In this document: positions 33,056-43,600 of the stretch, piece by piece | How the letters are laid out: each line of letters opens with the position of its first letter | Position numbering within the stretch: position 1 is the stretch's first letter | Assembly: GCA_938010715.1 (NCBI GenBank) | Contig: CALLVG010000046.1 | Coordinates: 1-44,398 of the forward strand | Length of the DNA: 44,398 bases | Direction: 5' to 3' | Origin: an uncultured Saprospiraceae bacterium | Lineage (GTDB): Bacteria > Bacteroidota > Bacteroidia > Chitinophagales > Saprospiraceae | The notes under the pieces: generated by a model | Told to the model about the DNA's origin: nothing | Databases searched by the model: none | The model's input: only the letters and a program-made list of their open reading frames with translations | Made by a program: the position numbers and the translations under genes

Positions 33056-33853
33056 ATGGGACTTTTTGAAGCAATCATCCTTGGTATTATTCAAGGTTTA
33101 ACGGAGTTTTTACCAGTCAGTAGTAGCGGGCATATCGAGATTGGTCAAGCTATTTTGGGAATGGATAGCCTTAAAGAAAATGAAGAACTTTTGAGCGTTG
33201 TACTCCACGGTGCAACCGCTCTGAGTACAATTTGGGTTTTCAGAAAAGACATCGCAGATATCGTAAAAGGGTTTTTCAATCCAACCGATGAAGACGAACG
33301 GGCTTTTGTTTGGAAAATTATTATTTCAATGATTCCAGCAGCATTTGTAGGATTGTTTTTTGACGACATGATGGATGTTTTGTTTGAAGGGCAATTGCGA
33401 TTAGTTGGCTTTATGTTACTCATTACTGGCGCACTTTTGTTTGTAGCTGATAAAGCAAAAAATACAGTCAAAAAAGTAAGTTATTCCAATGCTGTTTTAA
33501 TCGGATTAGCCCAAGCGTTTGCAATTCTTCCTGGAATCTCGCGTTCAGGGGCGACAATTTCGACTTCCGTTTTATTGGGAATTGATAGAGAGCGAGCAGC
33601 GCGTTTTTCATTTCTAATGGTCGTTCCTTTGATCTTAGGAAAAATGGCTAAAGATATATTAGATGGCAAAATGGTCATGTCAGAAGACATGGCAATGCCA
33701 TTGTTGGCAGGTTTTGTAGCTGCATTTTTCACTGGCGCATTGGCCTGTACTTGGATGATAAAATTGGTAAAAAGTAGTCGCCTTTGGTGGTTCGGAATTT
33801 ACTGTATTATCGTCGGATTAATCGCTATTGCCAAAACTTCAGGACTGTTTTAA
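33056..33853 (+). CDS. uppP: Undecaprenyl-diphosphate phosphatase UppP (BacA)
   Basis: A 265-residue polytopic membrane enzyme that removes one phosphate from undecaprenyl diphosphate to recycle the lipid carrier for peptidoglycan and polysaccharide synthesis; also gives bacitracin resistance. Both signature motifs are present: QGLTEFLPVSSSGH (residues 13-26) and the second, LPGISRSGATIS. Length and the strongly hydrophobic profile are standard. Its stop overlaps the start of truB by one base (TAATG). Element E stands between it and the DUF3098 gene, 57 bp upstream. Confidence 0.96.
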   Translation: MGLFEAIILGIIQGLTEFLPVSSSGHIEIGQAILGMDSLKENEELLSVVLHGATALSTIWVFRKDIADIVKGFFNPTDEDERAFVWKIIISMIPAAFVGLFFDDMMDVLFEGQLRLVGFMLLITGALLFVADKAKNTVKKVSYSNAVLIGLAQAFAILPGISRSGATISTSVLLGIDRERAARFSFLMVVPLILGKMAKDILDGKMVMSEDMAMPLLAGFVAAFFTGALACTWMIKLVKSSRLWWFGIYCIIVGLIAIAKTSGLF

Positions 33854-34593
33854 TGGAACAACTTATCCCTCTCAAAAAGGCTGACATTGCTACTGCTGAT
33901 TTTCAAGCAGGAGTCATGCTATTGGTTGATAAACCAAAAGATTGGACATCGTTTGATGTCGTTAATAAAGTCCGCTGGGCCATTCGTAAACGATTGAATG
34001 TCAAGAAGATAAAGGTCGGTCACTCTGGAACTTTAGACCCAATGGCTACTGGTTTGTTGGTGCTTTGTATTGGAAAATGGACAAAGAAATTGTCCTTATT
34101 GGAAGGCCTTCCGAAATCTTATCATGGTACCATGAAATTTGGTGAAACAACGCCTTCTTATGATGCTGAATCAGAAGTAGATGGCACTTTTCCAATTGAC
34201 CATATTTCAAAGGATTTTCTTTTAGAAAAAACAGAACAATTCAAAGGATGGATAGACCAAACCCCTCCAATGTTTTCTGCTATAAAAGTAAAAGGGCAGC
34301 CACTTTATAAATTAGCTCGAAAAGGAATTAAAATTGAAATAAAATCTCGAAAAGTAGAAATTACGAAATACGATTTGCCAAGAGTAGAACTGCCAGAAGT
34401 TGATTTTGAAATTGATTGTAGTAAAGGAACTTATATCCGTTCTTTAGCTTACGATTTAGGAAAAGCAGCAGATAGTGGTGCGCATTTGATTGCTCTGAGA
34501 AGAACTTCAATTGGCGATTATTCGATTAATAATGCTTTTGATTTGATGGAATTGGTGGAGTTGATTCATCCTGAATCTGAAAAAGCAAACTAA
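33853..34593 (+). CDS. truB: tRNA pseudouridine(55) synthase TruB
   Basis: A 246-residue enzyme that makes pseudouridine 55 in the T-arm of tRNAs. The catalytic aspartate is D62 in VGHSGTLDPMATGLL; LVDKPKDWTSFDVV, SAIKVKGQPLYKLARKG and CSKGTYIRSLAYDLG follow the family. I use the ATG at 33853, which overlaps the uppP stop (TAATG), rather than the open frame upstream inside uppP. Last gene of the cluster, followed by a strong hairpin. Confidence 0.96.
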   Translation: MEQLIPLKKADIATADFQAGVMLLVDKPKDWTSFDVVNKVRWAIRKRLNVKKIKVGHSGTLDPMATGLLVLCIGKWTKKLSLLEGLPKSYHGTMKFGETTPSYDAESEVDGTFPIDHISKDFLLEKTEQFKGWIDQTPPMFSAIKVKGQPLYKLARKGIKIEIKSRKVEITKYDLPRVELPEVDFEIDCSKGTYIRSLAYDLGKAADSGAHLIALRRTSIGDYSINNAFDLMELVELIHPESEKAN

Positions 34594-34616
34594 ATATAAA
34601 TGTTGTTTGACGTAAA

Positions 34617-34649
34617 AAGTGTCGGCCATCTTAAAGGTGGCCGACACTT
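34617..34649. terminator. Terminator hairpin between convergent genes
   Basis: AAGTGTCGGCCATC pairs with GGTGGCCGACACTT (14 bp with one G-T pair) across a 5-nt loop. The leftward transcript then meets a T-run of about five, so it suits the AAA+ gene best, while it may also stop truB. Confidence 0.85.
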
Positions 34650-34691
34650 CTCGTTTAAAGTGAAAATTCAAAATGACCCGTGGATTTCTTT

Positions 34692-36167
34692 CTAAAATCC
34701 CTTAAATAAATCATCCCCATCATCCAGCATTCCAGCCAAAAGATCATTGAAATTAATTCGTTCTTCCAAAATTTCTTTGTTGACAATCTCGAACTCCGCC
34801 AAGCCGTGAATAATTAATTCTTTGAAAAGATACTCGTCTTTTTTATCGATTTTAAGTTTAGAAACCAAACGCTTCAAACCTTGAACTTTGTCCAGTTCCT
34901 TTCTGAAATCTTTGTCAGAAGAGTCATTTAATAGGTTTACTTCATTCCCACCAGAAAACCAAGCTCTGATAATCCCATAAGTATCACTTTCTAATTCGTC
35001 CTTTTTTAAAGTATTTGGATCATCGAAATATTCTTGAAATAAGGTTTTGATTCCTGCATTGACCAATTGCATGGCAACGTCATAAGGGCCTTCTTGTTCG
35101 CCTTCATAAACCAATTCCACTTTACCAGTTATAGCAGGTATCACGCCCCAAAAGTCGGATATACGAGCGGTTGTTGACTTTTCTCCGTTCAAATGCATTC
35201 GACGTTCGGCGGCACTTGCAAGATTTTCCAAACCTGAAATTGAAAGACGCGCAGAAACACCACTGTTTTCATCAATCAATTCACTCTCACGTGCTTCAAA
35301 ACTGATGTACTCCATCAATGTTTTTAACGCTTCAGGGATGTAAACATTCTTTTTTTGAGCATCTGCTAATTTCGCCTCTTGAGAGGTTATGAACTTTGCA
35401 ATTTCGATTGACTTTGGATAATGAGTCAGTATTTGACTTTCGATACGGTCTTTCAGTGGAGTAATAATACTTCCACGATTAGTGTAGTCTTCTGGATTGG
35501 CCGTAAACAAAAACTGAATATCTAAAGGCAATCGAAGTTTGAAACCACGAATCTGCATATCACCTTCTTGTAAAATATTAAATAAAGAAACCTGGATTCT
35601 TGCCTGCAAATCGGGCAACTCATTTATTACAAAAAGACATCTGTGTGAGCGAGGAATTAGTCCAAAATGTATCACTCGTTCGTCAGAGTAGGGTAGCTTG
35701 AGTGTTGCCGCTTTTATCGGATCTACATCCCCAACCAAATCTGCGATACTTACATCTGGTGTTGCTAATTTTTCAACATATCGATCATCACGGTGAATCC
35801 ATTCGACTGGAGTTTTATCTCCTTTTTCGGCAACCAGTTCAATTCCAAATCTGGAGATTGGATTGAGCGGATCGTCATTCAATTCACTGCCAGCGATGAT
35901 AGGCATATATTCATCTAAAAGCGTTGTAAGTAACCTTGCCATTCGAGTTTTGGCCTGACCTCTGAGACCCAAAAGCAACATATTATGGCGACTCAAAATC
36001 GCTCTTTCAATATCTGGAATTACGGTATTTTCAAAACCCAAAATACCTTTGAAAATCTCCTCTTTATTCCGAAGTTTTTCAATGAGGTTATCTCTCAATT
36101 CATCTTTGACTGAGCGGCTTTTGTATCCACTCTTCTTTAACTCACCTAATGTCTTTGCCTTTTTCAT
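34692..36167 (-). CDS. AAA+ ATPase of the MoxR/magnesium-chelatase-like group
   Basis: A 491-residue ATPase. From the start MKKAKTLGELKKSGY, Walker A is GLRGQAKT (67-74), and the sensor and Walker B region is CLFVINELPDLQARIQVSLFNIL, followed by FLFTANPEDYTNRGSIITPLKDRI, typical of magnesium-chelatase-like proteins. The open frame upstream to 36206 is not needed. Such ATPases usually work with a VWA-domain protein encoded next to them; none is adjacent here. It follows the acyltransferase by 59 bp on the same strand. Substrate unknown. Confidence 0.9.
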   Translation of the reverse strand: MKKAKTLGELKKSGYKSRSVKDELRDNLIEKLRNKEEIFKGILGFENTVIPDIERAILSRHNMLLLGLRGQAKTRMARLLTTLLDEYMPIIAGSELNDDPLNPISRFGIELVAEKGDKTPVEWIHRDDRYVEKLATPDVSIADLVGDVDPIKAATLKLPYSDERVIHFGLIPRSHRCLFVINELPDLQARIQVSLFNILQEGDMQIRGFKLRLPLDIQFLFTANPEDYTNRGSIITPLKDRIESQILTHYPKSIEIAKFITSQEAKLADAQKKNVYIPEALKTLMEYISFEARESELIDENSGVSARLSISGLENLASAAERRMHLNGEKSTTARISDFWGVIPAITGKVELVYEGEQEGPYDVAMQLVNAGIKTLFQEYFDDPNTLKKDELESDTYGIIRAWFSGGNEVNLLNDSSDKDFRKELDKVQGLKRLVSKLKIDKKDEYLFKELIIHGLAEFEIVNKEILEERINFNDLLAGMLDDGDDLFKGF

Positions 36168-36226
36168 AATATTATTTTTTTGATAGGAATTGTGTAGGGT
36201 AATCAAGAGAACCGAAAAATTATTGA

Positions 36227-37516
36227 TTAGTTTAAAATATTTCTCAATATTGGTTCTATAAATTCGAGTAACGGTTGACGTGCCTTTGTTAACTCTAATT
36301 TCTGCGTTTTTGAAAGTTTATTAAAGGTCATTTTGTTTTTTATTTCAAACCATAAGTCACTGTTAATCAGATGAATATAACCAAAAAATGGAACTGCGAA
36401 TAAAAATAGCCAAAGAAATTTTGATTTTAAAATAAAACCCAGGATTACCCAGAAAATATAATAGAGCAACATTCCAACGGTTCCTGCTCCCCAAAAAACG
36501 GGTTGCTTGAATTCCTTTTTTCTAATTTTACTTTTAAAAAAATTACCTAAATAAATGATAGGAAAATGAAATTTTTTTCCAATTAATCCTGGTATATAAC
36601 CGAGAATCACAAGAATCCAATGATACCATTTGGCATTAAAATATTGATAGGAATCTGATAAATTATTGGTCTTTAGCAGCGAACTATAATTATCTGCTTG
36701 CAGTTTTATTGCCTCTTTTTCGGCTTCTGCTAAATCATTAATTTTATGGGCGATTTGTTGCTCAATTTTTAAAGGAATTGGTGATTGAGTTTTAATTGGA
36801 AAAATTTTTATTCTTTGTTCCGTTCGAGCAATGTTAAATAATTGATCCGCCAATTTTTCATCTGCTTCATCCTTCACATCCACAACACATTCTTCTAAAT
36901 TTTTCTTTACCTCTTGTGTTAATTTTAATGCAGCTTTATTGCGATTATCTGGATAGTTTTTATAAAAATCCATCACTCGAATTGGCGTTCCAACCTTAAC
37001 CATTATTCTATTTCTTGGCTGATCTGCTTTTGTGAAATTTGCCCCAATGGGAACAATATATACATCTAAATCTTTGTACGCATCAATCGAACCAAGGCAG
37101 ATTCTTGCCAACCCTTTAGATAGCGGGCGCAACCGTTTGCATTGCTTGGTACTCGCCTCTGGCATGATTAAAATCATTTTATTTTTGGCCAAGGCATCGT
37201 AACAGTATTTAAAAGTATCCTGATTATTTTGGAGCTTTTCAATACCATCTTTTTTTCTAAAAATCGGAATCAAGTGGACGCCATCCAACAATAAGTTATA
37301 AAACTTTTTACCCCATAAATCACCACGTACCAAAAAATTTAGAGGTTTGTTGACAAAACATGCCAGAACGCAAGGCTCAATGAATGCAGTAGGATGATTG
37401 ACTGCCAAAAACACTGGTTTGTCCAACGGGATAGCATCAATATTTTCAAGGTATATTTTCTTAAAATATACCTCAAAAGACAGTGTAGCAAATGGCCGAA
37501 CAAAAGCGTAGAGCAT
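36227..37516 (-). CDS. Lysophospholipid acyltransferase family protein (PlsC-like)
   Basis: A 429-residue membrane acyltransferase. The catalytic region includes AVNHPTAFIEPCVLACF, in which the family His is followed five residues later by Glu where related proteins have Asp (NHPNxxxDP type), and the phosphate-binding-type motif IMPEASTKQCKRLRPLSKGLARI. There are hydrophobic segments near 290-400 (WILVILGYIPGLIG, GMLLYYIFWVILGFIL). It probably acylates lysophosphatidate or a related lipid, or ornithine lipid. The start MLYAFVRPFATLS is the usual family start; an upstream ATG at 37564 is possible. Divergent from the giant gene. Confidence 0.87.
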   Translation of the reverse strand: MLYAFVRPFATLSFEVYFKKIYLENIDAIPLDKPVFLAVNHPTAFIEPCVLACFVNKPLNFLVRGDLWGKKFYNLLLDGVHLIPIFRKKDGIEKLQNNQDTFKYCYDALAKNKMILIMPEASTKQCKRLRPLSKGLARICLGSIDAYKDLDVYIVPIGANFTKADQPRNRIMVKVGTPIRVMDFYKNYPDNRNKAALKLTQEVKKNLEECVVDVKDEADEKLADQLFNIARTEQRIKIFPIKTQSPIPLKIEQQIAHKINDLAEAEKEAIKLQADNYSSLLKTNNLSDSYQYFNAKWYHWILVILGYIPGLIGKKFHFPIIYLGNFFKSKIRKKEFKQPVFWGAGTVGMLLYYIFWVILGFILKSKFLWLFLFAVPFFGYIHLINSDLWFEIKNKMTFNKLSKTQKLELTKARQPLLEFIEPILRNILN

Positions 37517-37625
37517 AGATGGGTTTAGTTGAAAATAAGAACCACAAAGAAAACGATTACCCACTTAAATCCTAACACATTAAAAATATTGTAATTAATA
37601 AGCTGTTTTTAGATAGAAAAACAGG

Positions 37626-37633
37626 TATTTTTG
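37626..37633 (+). promoter_or_regulatory. Putative -7 promoter element (TATTTTTG) of the giant gene
   Basis: An exact TAnnTTTG match 51 bp before the ATG at 37685. A small dyad CTGTTTTT...AAAAACAG (37603-37624) lies directly upstream. No clear TTG at the -33 spacing. Confidence 0.35.
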
Positions 37634-37684
37634 TAGAAATAAATGAAACCGCCAGTTTAGAACGAACCGATTGTTACTTATTTT

Positions 37685-40600
37685 ATGAATTTGATCAGAT
37701 TAATCCCATGGCTGGTACTGCTTTTCCTTTCTCCTTTGTGGGGGCTTTCCCAAAATTGTGGCTGTCAGGATTGTGGAATTGATATTCCTGAGATGAGTTT
37801 AGATACTCACGAGTTTATTATAAATGACTTAGTAAATTCAGATTTATCGAGTGCTGCTCAAGGACTTTGCGGAATAGAATTAAATTTCAATCATACGAGA
37901 GTCCGTGGCTTAGAAATGACCTTAATTTCTCCTTCTGGTCAACAAATTCGATTGATAGGTACAAATCTTCCTAATCCAACAATAACAACAACTATTAATG
38001 CGAATTGGGATATTCGATTTTTGAGAAGCATCGATCCAACCAATCCTGATCCGGGCAAAGGAGGTATTTGGTCTAATGGAGATAATTGGGCAAATGGAGG
38101 AAGATACACCGGGAATTATCACCCCAATCAAGGGAACTTAGAAGATTTTAATATCGGAACTGCCAATGGAATTTGGCAGTTGGTGATCCAAAATTGGAAT
38201 CCTGAATTAGTTTTTACAGATTATGTTGGCGAGTTAATCGAGTTCAGATTAATTTTTTGCGACCCAACTGGCATCAGTTGTTGTTTTGCGGAAGCTGGAG
38301 AAATAGTTGGAACAACTGAATTTGAGTTTTGTGCAAATGACCCTGATTTATTGATAACGCCCAACCTCCAAGTTAACGAACCTGACACAGCAATCCATGA
38401 TTTTCGCTGGTTGATTGGAAACGATTCCATAATTGTAAAATATGATACGATTGTTGATTTAAGAACCTTCGCACCAGGGACTTATGAAATTTGTGGACTT
38501 TCCTATTTAGAAATTGATGTGGATAGTTTGCCTGAGCCAAATGGAATCAATCGTTGGGATGATTTGAAAGATTCAATAGAACTCACCGACCCAAATTTTT
38601 GTGCGGATATTTCAGACCAATGTTTGCAGGTTACGATTCATGCACCGCCGCCGCCGACCAATCTGATTGATTCTTTTTGTATTGGAACGCCATATACGAT
38701 TGGTGATAGTACATTCACCAACGCCGGTTCTTATAATGTTTATTTTGGTTTACCAACTGGCTGTGATAGTTTGGTGGTTTTGGATTTGAGGGAAGTTTTA
38801 CCCGATACAACCTACCTAAATGAAGTTATTTGTTTTAATACAAATTTTAGTGTTGGAACGCGTGTTTACAATAGAACTGGAATTTATTTGGACACCTTTC
38901 CAACAACTAATTTGTGTGATAGTATAGTGAAATTGAACCTCACTGTTCTCGAAGATATTGACACCACTATAAATCCAATTATTTGTATTGGAGATACAAT
39001 TTTGGTTGCTGGGCAAAAGCTATTTGAAGAAGGTTATTATGAAATTACAACCACTGCCAATCGAGCCAATTGTGATAGTTTGATTAGCGTAAATTTAAAT
39101 ACACTCGAACCCAAAGCTCAAATTGGAACTCCTAATTTGATAACCTGTAAGAACCCTCAAATTTCACTAAACGGAAATCGCTCAACGCCAAATGGAAGGG
39201 TTTCCTTCAGTTGGGATACAGTTGATGGCATGATAAATTCTACACCTACACTTTCGGCTGTAATTGTCTCAGATTCAGGTACTTATCGATTGGTCGTTAC
39301 CCAAGATAGTTTGGGTACCTCTTGTTCTGATGAAACGACTGTTGAGGTTGAAATGGATAAAATTTTGCCAACTGTTGCACTCTCCACACCCGATACTTTG
39401 AACTGTGATGTGATGAATGTAACAATTGATGGAACAGGTTCTTCACAAGGTGATTTTAGTTACTTATGGAAAAGAGTAGGAACTGGAATTATTCCTGGCG
39501 AAGTTAATAATGAATTAACTGTTTCTAATTCAGGAACTTATGAATTGGTTGTTTCTAACAATGAAAATGGATGTAAAGATTCTGCTCAAATTCGAGTTGT
39601 TCAGGATATCGTTTCTCCGATAGCTGAGGCAGGAATTGGATTTGAATTAAATTGCTTGACGACTTCAGATGAATTAAATGGAAACGGTTCTTCGACCGAA
39701 ATTTTTATGACTTATCAATGGACTGGACCTGGAATTATTTGTTGTGATCAAACTTTGCAACCAACCGTGAATCAAGACGGCCGATATTATTTAGAAGTTT
39801 TTAATACTCGAAATAAATGTTCAGCAATTGATAGTGTCGAAGTGACGATTGATGATGATTTGCCAACAGCAACTTTGGGTATGGATGAAACCCTAAACTG
39901 TCGAGATAGTGTTATTGAAATACGGGGTACAGGGACTTCTTCTCCAACGATTCGATACGAATGGAGTTCTCCAACTGGGAATGGTTTTCAACTTCTAAAT
40001 CCAATCACAATTGAAGTTCGAACGGCTGGCGAATATGTTTTCAAAGTTATTGATGATAGTAATAATTGTGAAAAAACCGATACCATCGCAATTTTTGAAA
40101 ACATCGTAAAACCTAATTCCGACGCTGGTCGAGACACGACTTTGACTTGTTCTGTTACCTCAATTGAGCTGAGCGGAACAGACACAGATATAGGCCCTGA
40201 TTTTTTACATATTTGGTTTAAAGATGATATTCCTCAACTTGGAGGAAACAACCCTTCCATCATTGCAACGGAAGCTGGTAACTTCGCTTTGGAAGTAATT
40301 AATCGATCTAACTTTTGTAGAGATACCAGTTTTGTAACCGTTTCCATTGATACAATTACGCCAAAAATTGATGCAGGAAATGGTTTTCAAATTGACTGTA
40401 TTATCACTTCAGATACATTGTTTGGTGTCGTAGATTCAGGTGAGCCTAATTTAGAAATTGAGTGGAGAACAGATACTGGCTGCATCAATACGCCCGTTGA
40501 TGTGTTGGATATCGAAGTCGCCTGTGATGGAAATTATTTTTTAGAAATTACAAATACCGATAACGGTTGTAGCTCGATTGATTCCGTATTTGTAGCAGAA

Positions 40601-43600
40601 GATGCCAATTTACCAAACGCAAATGCAGGTCTTCAAGATACTATAAATTGCGATTTTCCAATTATTCAATTGAACGGAACAGCAAGCCCTCTGCCGCCAA
40701 ATTCAACTATTAGTTGGACCTTTTCTACGGGTGGAAATATTGTCGATGGAGCCAATTCTTTGACACCAAGAATAGATGAACCAGGTATTTACACCTTAGA
40801 AATTTTACAATTAGATAACAATTGTAGAAAAACGAGTTCTGTAGAAATTCTCGAATTTATTAATCAGCCAATAGCTGATGCTGGATTAGATAAAACACTT
40901 AATTGTGCAATTGATGAGGTGAGTCTTGGAGGGATAAATACGAGTGCTGGCCCAACTATCGAATGGCAATGGCTTGATGATATGGGGATGGAAATTGCTG
41001 GCGAAACCAATCCAACTTTACAGACAAAGGACGATGGAAGTTATGTAATTAGAGTGGTTGATAATTTGAGTAAATGTACTGCTACGGATTTGGTAATTGT
41101 AGCAAGAGACACAATAAAACCAGATGTTGATGCAGGCAATGGATTTGAATTGAATTGTACAATAGATACTTTTAGATTAGATGGCTCAACTGATTTGCTG
41201 ACAGATTTTGATTTTGAATGGCGAACGGATACAGGTCAAGTTATTCAAGATCTAAATACGCTCAATCCATTGGTGAATGCGGATGGGATGTATTTTTTAA
41301 ACATTACAAATACGATAAATCAATGTGAAGCAATCGACTCTGTTTTGATTGAACAAAATGGTGATTTGCCTTCTGCCTTTGTGGTAAAAGATACCTTGTA
41401 TTTGAAATGTGATGACTACGAAGTGATATTGGACGGAACAGGTTCGACTTCTGGAAATATGATTGGTTATCAGTGGATTTTAAATACGGATTCGATTACG
41501 AACGTTTTACAAACGACTGTTTCTGTCCCTGGAAATTATCTGTTGGAAGTGGTCGATAGTACCAATAATTGTAAAGCAACGAATAATATTTTTGTAGCCG
41601 ATACGGTTTCTCCAATAATTATAATTCCATTGCCAATCGAACTGAATTGTGATGACATCAATAACGGATTTGTAATTGATGCAACGGGTTCATCTCAAGG
41701 CAATCAATTTGTTTATGATTGGATGACGATTAATGGGCGATTCATTTCAAGAACCGATACATTGACACCGATCATAAATAGTGCGGGATTGTACAATTTG
41801 GTGATTCAAGATACGGTCAATAATTGTTCACAAGAAATGGACGTCGCTGTTTCGGTTGAGGGTGGTTTGCCAGAGGCGATTGCAGGAAGTGATATAACAG
41901 TTCCGTGTGGTATAGATTCAGTTTTGGTGGATGGAAGTGGCTCGTCAAGTGGAGCAGGAATTTCATACAATTGGACGACTATTGATGGTGTAATTTTATC
42001 GAACCAAAGTCAAAATTCAATTTTTGTTGATACCACTGGTCGTTACTTTTTGGAAGTGACGAATACCTTAAATAATTGTACAATAATAGATTCAGTTGAT
42101 GTGTTTTTTGAGCCATGCGCCCCTGGTATTCAAATTTTATCTAACGATACAATTACATGCGATGTTACAGAAGTTCGATTAGATGCTTCAAGTTCAAATC
42201 TCACCAATGCTCGATTGGAATGGATAGCGATCAATGGTCAAATTATCGCCGATGATAACACACCTTTTCCATTGGTTACGGCCGGAGTCTATGAGTTGAT
42301 GGTTACAGATACAGTGACCATGCTTTCAGATAAATTACAAATAATCGTTCCAACAGATACCATTCGACCAAGAGCGGATGCAGGGCCGCCCAAGGTATTG
42401 ACCTGTAGAAATCCAACAACAATTTTGGAAGGTTCCGCAGGTATTACGGTCAACGATTTTGAGTACCAATGGAGTGGGCCAGGGCTGATTACCTCGCCTG
42501 ATATTTTACAACCAACTATCAATGAAGGTGGCACTTTTGAATTCATTTTAAGAAATATAAAAAATGGATGTAAGGACACTTCTTACGTCAATGTGACTTA
42601 TGACACGTTGGCTCCAATTGCAAATGCAGGAGTTGATTTGACTTTTCCATGTGATCCCGATTCATTGCAATTGAATGGTTCGGGTTCAGATTCTGGAGCT
42701 GGTTTTTCTTTTATTTGGAATAATGGATCGACTGAAATTAATCCTTGGATTCGTCAACCAGGCACCTATTGTATTGAAGTTGAAAACCTTACAAATGGTT
42801 GTAAATCAGATAGTTGTATTGTGGTCACTCCTGATGATGATGCGCCAGTTATTGCTGTAAGTGATGATGAAATGCTCACTTGTAAGGATACTGTTTTTGA
42901 ATTATCGGTTCAATTGCCTGCTGGAAATATTGAATTTTATTGGGAAAGTTCAGACGGCTGTTTTAGAACAGATTCACTTTTGCAAAATATCGAAGTGGAA
43001 TGCGAGGGTTCCTACACAGTCATTGTGAAGAATACTGATAATCAATGTATTTCCTCAGAAACAGTAGAAGTGATTCCAAATATAAATGAACCAAATTCAG
43101 ATGCAGGAAGTATAAAGAATATTACCTGTAGAGATACTTTTACTTTTTTAGATGGCACAAATTCTGATGTCGGAGTTGAAATTTTGTATCAATGGACTGG
43201 GCCAGGAATTACCTCTGGGGCAACAACTTTAGAACCAGAAGTAAATATCATTGGAGAATATATTTTAGAAGTGCGAGACACTGTTACAGGTTGTTTTTCT
43301 TTAGACACGGTGGTGGTTGAAGCTAACGTAACTTTTCCAACTGCCAATGCAGGAGCGGATTTTGAATTGACCTGTCGAGCAGATACCATTCGATTAAATG
43401 GCTTGCTTTCATCTATGACTAACAACTATCGTTGGTTCACGAATGGTGGTAGATTTGTCAGTGGTGAGCTAAGTTTAGAACCAGAAATTGACCGACCAGG
43501 AGAGTATATTTTAGAGGTTTTAAATCCTAATAATGGTTGCTCTTCTTTTGATACTTTATTGGTTGAAAGCATTGAGGATTTGCCAGAAATTAACTTTGAT

